This document shows, one piece after another, positions 25,069 to 33,116 of a stretch of DNA of 64,000 bases (position 1 is its first letter; the number at the start of each line of letters is the position of its first letter). The stretch is from positions 62,001 through 126,000 of the forward strand of contig NZ_FZOD01000009.1 in the NCBI RefSeq assembly GCF_900188345.1, read 5' to 3'. Position numbers and translations under genes: made by a program. The notes under the pieces were generated by a model, which did not search any database, had not been told where the DNA came from, and worked only from the letters and a program-made list of their open reading frames with translations. Source of the stretch: Streptosporangium subroseum. Its GTDB lineage: Bacteria; Actinomycetota; Actinomycetes; Streptosporangiales; Streptosporangiaceae.

Positions 25069-25665
25069 CTACGTGCGGTTCACCGCGTCGAGCACGTCGA
25101 GGTAACCGTCGCCGGCTCGCCACAGCGCGTCCGCGACCGGTTCGAGCTTCCCCGGGCTCCAGCGCCGTTTCTCGTACGTCTGCGTGCACGCGCGGAGGGC
25201 GCGCAGGCTGACCGCCAGCTCCTCGCGTACCCGCGCCGACAGCAGATCGTCGGCGGGGGCGGCCGAGCGGACGGTTTCGCCGCGCCCGTCGCGCAGCGCG
25301 GCCAGCGTGTCCTCCCGCACCCCGCCCGCGTCGTCCCAGACCAGGGCCGGCCGATCGATGCGGTGGTTCCAGACCGGCACGTGCGCGGATCTCCACCAGA
25401 CCAGCACCGGGTTCTTGGCCAGGCGGGTGGCGTTCGCCCAGTGTTGCGCGCCGGGCGGTTCGCTCCACCAGGGGACCTCGTCGGCCGGAAGATCGACGCA
25501 CAGGGCGACCGTCACGGTCTCCAGATCACGCGGCGGACCGAGGAGGTCTGCGACCGCCCACATCTGGGTCACCCGCAACGGGAAGATCGAGGATGGCCGG
25601 GTGGCCATCGCGGCGCACTCCTGCGCCAGCGACTCCACATGATGTACGGCGCGGGTCCATTTCAT
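25069..25665 (-). CDS. conserved actinobacterial protein of unknown function
   Basis: A 198-residue soluble protein starting MKWTRAVHHVESLAQECAAM, with conserved-looking blocks FPLRVTQMWAVADLLGPP, WWSEPPGAQHWANATR and WNHRIDRPALVWDDAGGVRE. I recall this architecture as common in actinomycete genomes without assigned function. The ATG at 25665 follows GAGGATGG; the longer frame adds only six residues. Monocistronic, convergent with the GNAT gene. Confidence 0.7.
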   Translation of the reverse strand: MKWTRAVHHVESLAQECAAMATRPSSIFPLRVTQMWAVADLLGPPRDLETVTVALCVDLPADEVPWWSEPPGAQHWANATRLAKNPVLVWWRSAHVPVWNHRIDRPALVWDDAGGVREDTLAALRDGRGETVRSAAPADDLLSARVREELAVSLRALRACTQTYEKRRWSPGKLEPVADALWRAGDGYLDVLDAVNRT

Positions 25666-26013
25666 GCGGCCATCCTCGCCCATGCGGGTGGACCGCCGAG
25701 CCGCGCCGGCACCGGCCCATCAGGCGGGGAGCCACCGGCAGGAGGGCGTCATCCCCGTTCCCGGCTCATGTCTCGTGCGTCGTCATCGTTGCCCGTCCTG
25801 CGGCGACAGCGAAGCCGAGGAGGCCGGAGCCGGAGCCAGGCCGCCTCCCCGCTTCAGCCACGCCGCGCCGGCGGCGTTCAGGCCCACACCGCTGCCCACC
25901 ACTCGGACGCCCTCTACCGATATTCCGAGCCCATCCGTTCGGAGATCCGCGTCGGCGTGCCTGAGCGCGGGTCCCGGTCCCCGGTTTTCCGGGTGGGCCA
26001 CTCGGCTGGCAGG
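25666..26013. other. intergenic region before the copper gene set
   Basis: 348 bp between divergent genes. It has no convincing coding frame despite an open frame running through it, and no clear palindrome. It presumably holds the promoter of the copper-associated genes. Confidence 0.4.
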
Positions 26014-26580
26014 ATGGCGGCTGTGACCTCTGCGGCGTCGGCACTGCGCGTGCCACGAGCCATCGTCTTCGCGACGTTGTGCATCGTGGTCTCCGCGGGC
26101 GGCCACGCCCTGGCCGGTGGGGGGCCGCTCCCGCCGCATCTGGCCGTTCTCGGTGCGGTGATCGCCTTCGGTGTGGCGTACGCGCTCAACGGACGTGAGC
26201 GTGGCGTGGAAGTCGTGCTCGCCGCGACCCTCGGTGCCCAGGTGCTGCTGCACGAGCTGTTCAGCCGGGCCGCGCCCGCGCCGCACATGACGGTCTCCGC
26301 CGATCACGCTCATCCCGGCCTGGGGATGGCGGCGATCCATCTTGTGGTGGCGCTGGGCACGGGATGGTGGCTGTATCGCGGCGAGAGCGCGCTCTGGCTC
26401 ATGATCCGGCTGTACGGCGGGCGGATGCCGGTGATCCGGCTGATCCTCGCCGGCGCCCCCGAGGTGACGCCGCCCGCGTGGCAGGCCGTACCGGCCGCCG
26501 ACGTCCGGCCGTACGGCGGCTGGGAGATCCTCCCCGTGCTGCGGCGGCGTGGTCCGCCCCCAGCACGACACGCCGGCTGA
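26014..26580 (+). CDS. 4-TM membrane protein with His/Met loop (copper-associated, paralogue 1)
   Basis: A 188-residue membrane protein with about four TMs (IVFATLCIVVSAGGHALAG, HLAVLGAVIAFGVAYAL, VVLAATLGAQVLLHELF, GMAAIHLVVALGTGWWLY). The loop between TM3 and TM4 is rich in His and Met (PHMTVSADHAH), suggesting metal binding. It is clearly related to the gene at 27288-27860: both share a GRER turn, LHxLFS, an HAH cluster, WLxRGExALWxM and a long Arg-rich C-terminus. The two flank CopC. Role in copper uptake or delivery is inferred from context. Confidence 0.75.
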   Translation: MAAVTSAASALRVPRAIVFATLCIVVSAGGHALAGGGPLPPHLAVLGAVIAFGVAYALNGRERGVEVVLAATLGAQVLLHELFSRAAPAPHMTVSADHAHPGLGMAAIHLVVALGTGWWLYRGESALWLMIRLYGGRMPVIRLILAGAPEVTPPAWQAVPAADVRPYGGWEILPVLRRRGPPPARHAG

Positions 26581-26709
26581 GGGACTTGGAAGGTCCGGCG
26601 GCCGGTGTGCCCCGTGACCAGGCGCTTCCTTCCTCCGCCGAAGCGCGTCCTCCAGGCTTTGCCGATCCGCGACGACGGCGCGGACCGGGAGTTTCCTTTG
26701 GAGCCCGTG

Positions 26710-27291
26710 ATGGCATATGTGCCACGATTCATTCGCAGGACGGTTCTGGCGACGCTCTGCTGCGGATTGTTCCTCATGTTCGCCGCGCCCGCCGCGCTCG
26801 CCCACGACAGCCTGAAGAGCAGTTCTCCGGCCAAGGACGCCGAGGTCTCAACCGTCCGGCAGATCGAGCTGGAGTTCAGCGCCCACGTCCTGTTTCCCAC
26901 AATCGTCCTGCGCGGGGCGGAGGGCAGGCCCGTGTCCATCGGCAAGGCACGTGCCAACGGGCCCAAGGTCACCTCCGACGTTCCGGAAAAGCTGCCCAAG
27001 GGCAAGTATGTGATCGCCTGGCGGGTGGTCTCCTCCGACGGGCACCCGATCGAGGGGGAGATCCCCTTCACCGTGACCGGCTCGGCGTCGTCGTCCGCCG
27101 CGGATCCCGCGTCGTCCGCCGCCGCGTCGACGTCAGGGCAGAGCCTGCCCAGCCCGGTCTCCGCCGGTGATCAGAAGAGCACCCAGGGCCTTTCGAGCTG
27201 GGTGTGGGTCGCCCTCGCCGTGATCCTGATGATCGGCGCGGGCGTCTGGCTCCGGACCTCCCGCCCGGACCGGTCCGGAAGCGCGGAGTGA
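26710..27291 (+). CDS. copC: CopC-domain copper-binding protein
   Basis: A 193-residue protein. A signal peptide (RRTVLATLCCGLFLMFAAPAALA) is followed immediately by His-Asp-Ser-Leu, leaving the Cu(II)-ligating N-terminal histidine characteristic of CopC. The beta-barrel domain follows (LKSSSPAKDAEV, IELEFSAHV, VVSSDGHPIEGEIPFTV with the second His). A Ser/Ala-rich stalk and a C-terminal TM (SSWVWVALAVILMIGAGVWL) anchor it outside the membrane. The ATG at 26710 follows GGAGCCCGTG. Its stop overlaps the GTG of the next gene. Confidence 0.9.
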   Translation: MAYVPRFIRRTVLATLCCGLFLMFAAPAALAHDSLKSSSPAKDAEVSTVRQIELEFSAHVLFPTIVLRGAEGRPVSIGKARANGPKVTSDVPEKLPKGKYVIAWRVVSSDGHPIEGEIPFTVTGSASSSAADPASSAAASTSGQSLPSPVSAGDQKSTQGLSSWVWVALAVILMIGAGVWLRTSRPDRSGSAE

Positions 27292-27860
27292 TCCCCCCGG
27301 CCACGCCGGCGGGCCTGACGTTCCGCCTCGCCCGCGCCGCCGCTTTCTCCGCGGTCTGCCTCGGGTTGAGCGTGACGGCACACGTCCTCGCGGGAAGCTC
27401 GGTCTCCGCGCCGAGCGCGGCCGGCGGGCTGGCACTGGCGTTCCTGACGGCCCTGGCCGTGTCGGGACGCGAACGCACGACGGCTGTGATCCTGCCGGTT
27501 CTTGTTGCTCTGCAGGTCGCCTTGCACCTGCTTTTCTCCTTCGCGCACGCCGCGTCGTCCGTTGCGATGGCCGGGCACGCGCACTCGGCGCTGCTGCCCG
27601 ATCTGGGCATGCTGGTGATGCACGGCTGGGCCGTCGGGCTGACCTCGCTGTGGCTGGCACGCGGGGAGGCGGCTCTCTGGGCGATGCTGCGGCGTCTCGG
27701 CGTACGGCTCCGCCTCGTGCTCATCGTGCACGCCGATCCCGCGTACGCCTCTTTTCTCACACCATGCACGGCCGAGCCGGAGATCCTCCGTCCGGAGATC
27801 CTGCGTCACGCCGTAAGCCGGCGTGGTCCTCCCTGGTCCGTCACCGGCACCTCCGGCTGA
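27288..27860 (+). CDS. 4-TM membrane protein with His loop (copper-associated, paralogue 2)
   Basis: A 190-residue paralogue of the protein at 26014, starting with GTG that overlaps the copC stop (GTGA), so translation is coupled. Four TMs, an AMAGHAHSALL loop and the WLARGEAALWAMLRRLGVR block are conserved. Coupling to a periplasm-facing CopC suggests it forms the membrane partner that CopD provides elsewhere, although no CopD sequence signature is seen. Confidence 0.75.
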   Translation: MIPPATPAGLTFRLARAAAFSAVCLGLSVTAHVLAGSSVSAPSAAGGLALAFLTALAVSGRERTTAVILPVLVALQVALHLLFSFAHAASSVAMAGHAHSALLPDLGMLVMHGWAVGLTSLWLARGEAALWAMLRRLGVRLRLVLIVHADPAYASFLTPCTAEPEILRPEILRHAVSRRGPPWSVTGTSG

Positions 27861-28029
27861 CCACCCAGGTCGCCGGGGGACATCACTTCGCTCCCGAGCC
27901 CGCACGCGCGGGCATGGACCGAGCCGTCATCCGGCTGCTCGGTGGATCGAACCTGCGTGACAATCCCGGGCTGTCCGTCCGGCACGGCCATATCGAGGCG
28001 GTATTCGGCCGCGGCCTGCCGGCGCCAGC

Positions 28030-28053
28030 CAGAAGACCAGAAGACCAGAAGAA
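28030..28053. repeat. 8-bp tandem repeat abutting a ribosome-binding site
   Basis: CAGAAGAC occurs twice and then as CAGAAGAA (28030-28053), running directly into the GAAAGG Shine-Dalgarno sequence of the PCuAC gene, which starts at 28064. Confidence 0.6.
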
Positions 28054-28063
28054 AGGCATCAAC

Positions 28064-28636
28064 GTGCTTTCTCCTCGTGTTGCCCCTGCCGGAATCCTGC
28101 TCGCGGCCGTGACGGCGCTCAGCGGATGCGGTTCCCAGAACACGACCGCGCCATCGGCCGCGCTGGAAGGCCCCGCACCCGCGGCCGCCCTGGAAAGCCC
28201 GGAACTCGTGGCGGCCACCCCTTCGGCGACGGCCTCCGGGCTGACGATCACCGATCCGTGGGTGAAGACCGTCAAGAAGGGCATGACCACCGCCTTCGGC
28301 ACCCTGGTCAACGGCACCGGAGCCGCCGTGACGGTCGTCTCCGCGACCTCTCCTCTGTCACCGATGATCGAGCTGCACGAGATCGCGGACTCCGGCGGCA
28401 AGATGGTCATGCGCCCCAAGGAGGGCGGTTTTGTCATCCCGGCCCGCGGCACGTATCGGCTTCAGCCCGGCGGCGACCACATCATGCTGATGGGCGTCAC
28501 CGAAGAGGTGAAGCCGGGCGCCCGGATCCCCTTCACCCTCACCCTCGCCGACGGCGGGAAGGTGGCGTTCACCGCGGTCGGCAAGGACTTCGCCGGCGCC
28601 AAGGAGGACTACCAGCCCGGCATGGGTGACGGCTGA
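28064..28636 (+). CDS. PCuAC-type copper chaperone lipoprotein
   Basis: A 190-residue exported copper chaperone (DUF461/PCu(A)C). GTG start after GAAAGG; signal peptide ends in a lipobox TALSGCGS (Cys 22). The domain shows ITDPWVKTVKKGMTTAFGTL and the Cu(I) ligand set spread over MIELHEIADSGGKMVM and GGDHIMLMG, matching the H-M...H-x-M pattern. In Streptomyces such proteins pass copper to secreted or membrane cuproenzymes. Its stop overlaps the peroxidase start (TGATG). Confidence 0.88.
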   Translation: MLSPRVAPAGILLAAVTALSGCGSQNTTAPSAALEGPAPAAALESPELVAATPSATASGLTITDPWVKTVKKGMTTAFGTLVNGTGAAVTVVSATSPLSPMIELHEIADSGGKMVMRPKEGGFVIPARGTYRLQPGGDHIMLMGVTEEVKPGARIPFTLTLADGGKVAFTAVGKDFAGAKEDYQPGMGDG

Positions 28637-29880
28637 TGCGCGAACCTCAGCTGACCCGCAGGGGGTTGCTCGCGGGGGGCGCCGCCACCGCGGTCGGTGC
28701 CCTCGCCGCGTGCGCCCCCGAGCAGGCCGTCTTCTCAGGCCGTTCCGTCTCCGGGACCGCATCTGTTGGGACCGCATCTGTTGAGACCGCGTCGGATGTC
28801 GCCGGCGGCCTGGCGGTGGAGCCCTTCCACGGCCTCCACCAGGCGGGCATCGCGACGCCGCCGCAGGCCCACGCGGTCTTCGTCGGTCTCGACCTGCTCC
28901 CGGGCACCGATCGGGAGGCGGTGGTGCGGATGATGCAGTTGCTCACCGACGACGCCCGGCGGCTGACCGGAGGCAGGCCCGCGCTGGCCGACACCGAGCC
29001 GGAGCTGGCGGTGCTGCCCTCCCGGCTGACCGTCACCTTCGGCTTCGGCCCCGGGCTTTTCGCGGCCGCCGGGGTGGAGAACCGGCGCCCCGCGTCGATC
29101 GCGCCCCTTCCGGCATTCACGATCGACAAGCTCAGGAAGGAGTGGACCGGCGCGGACCTGCTGCTGCAGATCTGCGCCGACGACGCCCTCGCCCTCACCC
29201 ACGCCCTACGAATGATCATCAAGGACGCCCGATCCTTCACCCGGGCACGCTGGACGCAACGGGGCTTCCGGCACAGCCCGCAGACCCAGACCCCCGGACT
29301 GACCCAGCGCAACCTCATGGGCCAGCTCGACGGAACCGTCAACCCCCAGCCAGGCACCCCCGACTTCGACCGGGCCGTATGGGTGAGCGAGGGCCCCGGC
29401 TGGCTCCACGGCGGCACGACCCTGGTCCTGCGGCGCATCCGCGCGGAGCTGGAGACCTGGGACGCCGCCGACCGGGTCGCCAGGGAGTTCACCATAGGCC
29501 GCCGCCTGGACACCGGCGCCCCGCTCACCGGCCGGAAGGAGCACGACGAACCCGACTTCGACCGGCTCACCCCGGCCGGCTTCCCCGTCATCTCCGAACA
29601 GGCCCACATCCGCCGGGCCCACGTCCAGGATCCGGGCCTGCGCATCCTGCGCCGGGTCTACAACTACGACGAAGGCCTCACCCCCGAAGGACACGCCGAC
29701 TCCGGGCTCCTGTTCGCCTCCTACCAGGCCGACGTCGCCCGGCAGTTCCTCCCCATCCAGAAACGCCTGGCCGAAGCCGACCTCCTCAACCAGTGGACGA
29801 CGCCCATCGGCTCCGCCGTGTTCGCCATCCCACCCGGATGCTCACCCAGCGGATGGATCGGGGAGACCCTGCTGTCCTGA
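28636..29880 (+). CDS. Tat-exported DyP-type heme peroxidase
   Basis: A 414-residue dye-decolorising peroxidase. Twin-arginine signal LTRRGLLAGGAAT with a possible lipobox (LAACAP, Cys 26). The heme-pocket GxxDG motif is GQLDG at about 229-233 (NLMGQLDGTVNPQPG), and the C-terminal half has HIRRAHVQDPGLRILRRVYNYDEG and FASYQADVARQFLPIQ. Coupled to the PCuAC gene, as in the Streptomyces ECuC-DtpA copper/peroxidase system, where the peroxidase works with a copper oxidase in extracellular morphogenesis. No GlxA-like oxidase is in the window. Confidence 0.9.
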   Translation: MREPQLTRRGLLAGGAATAVGALAACAPEQAVFSGRSVSGTASVGTASVETASDVAGGLAVEPFHGLHQAGIATPPQAHAVFVGLDLLPGTDREAVVRMMQLLTDDARRLTGGRPALADTEPELAVLPSRLTVTFGFGPGLFAAAGVENRRPASIAPLPAFTIDKLRKEWTGADLLLQICADDALALTHALRMIIKDARSFTRARWTQRGFRHSPQTQTPGLTQRNLMGQLDGTVNPQPGTPDFDRAVWVSEGPGWLHGGTTLVLRRIRAELETWDAADRVAREFTIGRRLDTGAPLTGRKEHDEPDFDRLTPAGFPVISEQAHIRRAHVQDPGLRILRRVYNYDEGLTPEGHADSGLLFASYQADVARQFLPIQKRLAEADLLNQWTTPIGSAVFAIPPGCSPSGWIGETLLS

Positions 29881-29983
29881 CAGGCCCGACCTCTCACCCA
29901 GGGCTCGCCGGCCGTATCCGGAGCCAGGAAGGTCAACCGCAGATCGTCGGCCGCGGCAACCGCCGTGACCGTTGCCCTCCACC

Positions 29984-30015
29984 GTCCGGGGCTCCCCTTC
30001 CACGGAGCCCCGGAC
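29984..30015. terminator. stem-loop terminator after the copper gene set
   Basis: GTCCGGGGCTCC / GGAGCCCCGGAC, a perfect 12-bp stem with an 8-nt loop, about 100 bp after the peroxidase stop. The 313-bp gap to the P450 gene (29881-30193) holds nothing else recognisable. Confidence 0.7.
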
Positions 30016-30193
30016 GCCAGGAACACCCACAAGCCGGGCTGGAGTCACCAGCACCCCTGGAAGCAGGGGTTCGCACACCGTACGGCTGACACCCCAGGCG
30101 ACCGCCCCCCGCGCCGGTCCGAGATCCGCGCGGATCCACGCCGCCGCCTGGCACGACAAAACCTCCCTCCTGCGACAATGAGGATCTGATCCG

Positions 30194-31366
30194 ATGTCAG
30201 AAACAGAATTCCCGCTCATGCAGTTCATGCGCGACGGCCTGGACCCGGTGGCCGAGCTCGGCCGCATCCGCGATGAGCAACCCGTCTGCCCGCTGCACAT
30301 GCCCGGCGGATCCACGGTATGGCTGGCCACCCGTTACGACGATGTACGCTCCGTACTCGGCGACACCGGCAGGTTCAGCAACGACTTCGGCAACGTGACG
30401 GCCGTCGGGTCCGCGCAGGAGGACCCCGGCGGCCTCGGCTTCCGCGACCCGCCGGAGCACACCAGACTGCGCAAGTTGCTCACGCCGGAGTTCACCATGC
30501 GGCGGCTGCGCAGGATGGAGCCCCGCATCGAGGCCATCGTGGCCGAGCATCTCGACGCGATGAAGAGATCAGGTTCCTCCGCCGACCTGGTGCCCTCCTT
30601 CGCGCTGCCCATCCCCTCGCTGGTGGTCTGCGAGCTGCTGGGCGTGCCGCACGCCGACCGCGCCGACTTCCTGCGCCTGAGCACCGACCGGTTCGACCTG
30701 TCGGCGGGGCCCGAGGCCTCGCTGCAGGCGGTCAACGACTCGATGTCCTACCTGACGGAGCTGGTCGCCCGAGAGCGCAAGGATCCGGGCGACGGACTGC
30801 TCGGCATGCTGCTGCGCGAGCACGGCGACCAGGTCGGCGACCGGGAGCTGGCCGGTCTCGCAGACGGCCTGCTCACCGGCGGGCACGACACCAGCACGAG
30901 CATGCTCGCGCTGGGCGTTCTGTGGCTCCTGCGCAACCCCGATCATCTCGCCCTGGTCCGCGACGGCGACCAGGTCGAGGTGATGGTGGAGGAACTGCTG
31001 CGCTATCTGACGGTGGTGCAGGTGGCCTTCCCGCGTTTCGCCCGTGAGGATCTCGTTCTGGCCGGGCAGCCGATCGCCAAGGGCGAGATGGTGCTGTGCT
31101 CCCTGACCGGAGCCAACCGCGACCCGGCGCTCGGCCCCGACGTGGACACCGTCGTCCCCGGTCGTAAGGCGGCCTCCCATCTGGCCTTCGGGCACGGCAT
31201 CCACCGTTGCGTCGGCGCGCCTCTGGCCCAGATGGAACTGCGCATCGCCCTGCCGGCGCTGCTGAGGCGTTTCCCGGACCTGCGCCTGGCCGTGCCGTTT
31301 GAGGAGATCCCGTTCCGGAAGATCTCGATCGTCTACGGGGTCGACTCCCTGCCCGTCGCCTGGTGA
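30194..31366 (+). CDS. cytochrome P450
   Basis: A 390-residue soluble bacterial P450. I-helix GGHDTSTSMLALG (the usual AGHETT with conservative changes), K-helix ExxR as EELLR, PRFA before the meander, and the heme loop FGHGIHRCVGAPLA with ligand Cys 339. N-terminal region PPEHTRLRKLLTPEFTMRRLRRM is typical of actinomycete macrolide/terpenoid-type P450s. Start ATG after GAGGATCTGATCCG. No ferredoxin gene adjoins, so electrons must come from elsewhere. Monocistronic. Confidence 0.92.
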   Translation: MSETEFPLMQFMRDGLDPVAELGRIRDEQPVCPLHMPGGSTVWLATRYDDVRSVLGDTGRFSNDFGNVTAVGSAQEDPGGLGFRDPPEHTRLRKLLTPEFTMRRLRRMEPRIEAIVAEHLDAMKRSGSSADLVPSFALPIPSLVVCELLGVPHADRADFLRLSTDRFDLSAGPEASLQAVNDSMSYLTELVARERKDPGDGLLGMLLREHGDQVGDRELAGLADGLLTGGHDTSTSMLALGVLWLLRNPDHLALVRDGDQVEVMVEELLRYLTVVQVAFPRFAREDLVLAGQPIAKGEMVLCSLTGANRDPALGPDVDTVVPGRKAASHLAFGHGIHRCVGAPLAQMELRIALPALLRRFPDLRLAVPFEEIPFRKISIVYGVDSLPVAW

Positions 31367-31474
31367 CGAGCTCCGGGACCCGTCAGGGAAAGGGGACGGC
31401 GCAGAGGACCGATCCCGCATGATCGAACGGGTTTCACCTGGTTGAGGATGGGGGCGGTGCCGCGATGCGGGTGG

Positions 31475-32659
31475 TCATCGCACGCGGACACCGGCCCGGA
31501 AAACGGCCCGCACATCCAGGAGAGCGGCGGGGTCCTGCGAGGGGTTGCCGTTGACGGCGAGGAGGTCTGCATCGGCGCCGGCGGTGATTTGTCCCTTGCG
31601 GCCCTCCATACGACACAACCGGGCCGCCATGCCGGTTACCGAGATCAGCGCGTCGAGGGGAGGGACACCCAGCCGGGCCAGGTCGCCGACTCCGTGGGGA
31701 AGGACGTTGTGGGGCTTGTCCGGAGCGATGCCCGCGTCCGATCCGATGACGATCTTGGCACCGAGTTTGTGCAGGTCTCGGAACACCGTGAGGATCTCCT
31801 CAAGGTGTGCGGCTATGGCCTTGGGGAGTTCGACCGCCACGCGGCGATCCCAGCCCAGCGTCAGGCTGACGAAGCTGCCGCTCTCCACGATGGCGTCAAG
31901 CAGGGCGGGGTCGGAACCCACTCCGTCGGGGGTGAGGAAACTGACGTGCTCCAGACTGTCGACACCCGCTCTGAGCGCGTCGTTGATGGCCTGGAGGCCA
32001 TGGGCGTGCGCGGCCACCGGCAACCCGAGTCGGTGCGCTTCGTCTACCACCGCGCGCAGGTCCTCAAAGCTGTACTGCGAGGCGTGCGGCGGCACGGAAC
32101 CGGGCGTCAGGTTGCCACCACTGGCCATGATCTTGACGACGGCGCAGCCGCGTCTGTGCCGTTCGCGTACGGCGGCTCGCAGTGCCTCCGGGCCTTCGAC
32201 CTCACCCCCGAAAAAGTGGCCGTGACCGCCCCGCGTCGTCAACGGGGGGCCGGAGGTGAGGATCTCCGGGCCCTGCTCCGGGTGCTGGGCAAGCTCTTCG
32301 ACGAGGGCCAATGAAAGATAGTCGCGGTCACCGAGGTCGCGGATGGTGGTGATGCCCGCGTGCAGGGCGGACCGGGCGGCGGCCCGCATGTGTGTCAGCA
32401 GATCCGTGTCATCGGTCGCGGCCAGCGAGGTCACGGGGTCCGGACCGGCGTCGAAGGCGAGGTGGGTGTGGCTGTCGATGAGGCCGGGCAGCAGGCAGGA
32501 CCGCGAGCCCAGGTCGATGACGCTGCTGCCGTCGGAGGGCAGTGCGCCCGTGCGGTCCACGCGCACGATGCGGTCGCCGGTGATGTACACCGTGGCCGGG
32601 CCGGAGGCCGTGAAGCCGTCGAACAACGAACCGGCGTGCAGGGCGAAGGAATTCATCAA
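31475..32659 (-). CDS. amidohydrolase (imidazolonepropionase/prolidase-like)
   Basis: A 394-residue metal-dependent hydrolase. LPGLIDSHTHLAFD (metal HxH), the VVKIMASGG lysine, PVAAHAHGLQAI, SLEHVSFLTP and VIGSDAGIA aspartate cover the binuclear metal site of the aryldialkylphosphatase/Xaa-Pro dipeptidase branch. The small N- and C-terminal beta-domain (ADLLAVNGNPSQDPAAL) is present. Start at ATG 32659. A palindrome 110 bp upstream may be its operator. Substrate unknown. Confidence 0.88.
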   Translation of the reverse strand: MMNSFALHAGSLFDGFTASGPATVYITGDRIVRVDRTGALPSDGSSVIDLGSRSCLLPGLIDSHTHLAFDAGPDPVTSLAATDDTDLLTHMRAAARSALHAGITTIRDLGDRDYLSLALVEELAQHPEQGPEILTSGPPLTTRGGHGHFFGGEVEGPEALRAAVRERHRRGCAVVKIMASGGNLTPGSVPPHASQYSFEDLRAVVDEAHRLGLPVAAHAHGLQAINDALRAGVDSLEHVSFLTPDGVGSDPALLDAIVESGSFVSLTLGWDRRVAVELPKAIAAHLEEILTVFRDLHKLGAKIVIGSDAGIAPDKPHNVLPHGVGDLARLGVPPLDALISVTGMAARLCRMEGRKGQITAGADADLLAVNGNPSQDPAALLDVRAVFRAGVRVR

Positions 32660-32768
32660 GGGATACCCATCGGAAGTGGTGTGTCATCGCGTCGCCGAGA
32701 GACTTCGCCGGGGAGACGGCAGGGGCCTCTGACGACCTTCGGATTCGCGGTGCCGACCGGTGTCCGCG

Positions 32769-32790
32769 TTTTTTAGTGAGTGCTAAAAAA
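32769..32790. promoter_or_regulatory. palindromic operator-like site
   Basis: TTTTTTAG-TGAGTG-CTAAAAAA, 8-bp perfect arms, with the inner AGTGAGTGCT typical of TetR-family sites. It lies upstream of the amidohydrolase (minus strand). No regulator gene is adjacent on either side. Confidence 0.55.
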
Positions 32791-32936
32791 CTAGCTCCGG
32801 CGAGGGGCGCATGTCAAACGGAAGGGGAGCATGTTGCCCGATCGCACCCCCGCGGGCGACGGACGGTTGGCGTCATGGAGCGCGGCGTTGTGGTCCCGGC
32901 CCGCCCGCCGGGCGTGCCTGACGCCGCTCGCACCTG

Positions 32937-33095
32937 TCACTCGTGAGCGGATTGCGAGTGGACCATGGGTAAGCTCGTCGAGGGCCCGCATCGGCCCTTC
33001 TCGCCCAGCCGCCCGAAGAGGTCGCGCACGAACGCGACTCTGCTCTCCTCCGGATCGCAGATATCGGTCATCGCTTCCACTACGGGCTTGTCCAT
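32937..33095 (-). CDS. short unrecognised frame downstream of an MFS gene
   Basis: A 52-codon minus-strand frame beginning MDKPVVEAMTDICDP, with a fair ribosome site (GGTCCGGTG) and 21 bp after the MFS stop, so it could be co-transcribed with it. The acidic start is plausible protein, but the C-terminal third looks random. It may be the 5' remnant of a lost gene, possibly the regulator of the nearby orphan palindrome; that is speculation. The 32660-33116 gap otherwise holds no gene. Confidence 0.3.
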   Translation of the reverse strand: MDKPVVEAMTDICDPEESRVAFVRDLFGRLGEKGRCGPSTSLPMVHSQSAHE

Positions 33096-33116
33096 GTTCA
33101 CCGGACCCCGACCCGG

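Noticed and set aside
25051..26580. A 509-codon open frame covering the region before and including the first 4-TM protein.
   Set aside because: Only the last 188 residues look like protein (TM segments, similarity to the 27288 paralogue). The first part is antisense to the conserved minus-strand gene at 25069-25665 and then crosses intergenic DNA.
30194..31366. P450 as a tailoring enzyme of the lanthipeptide.
   Set aside because: It is 11 kb away, monocistronic, and separated by hydrolase, MFS and regulator genes on both strands.
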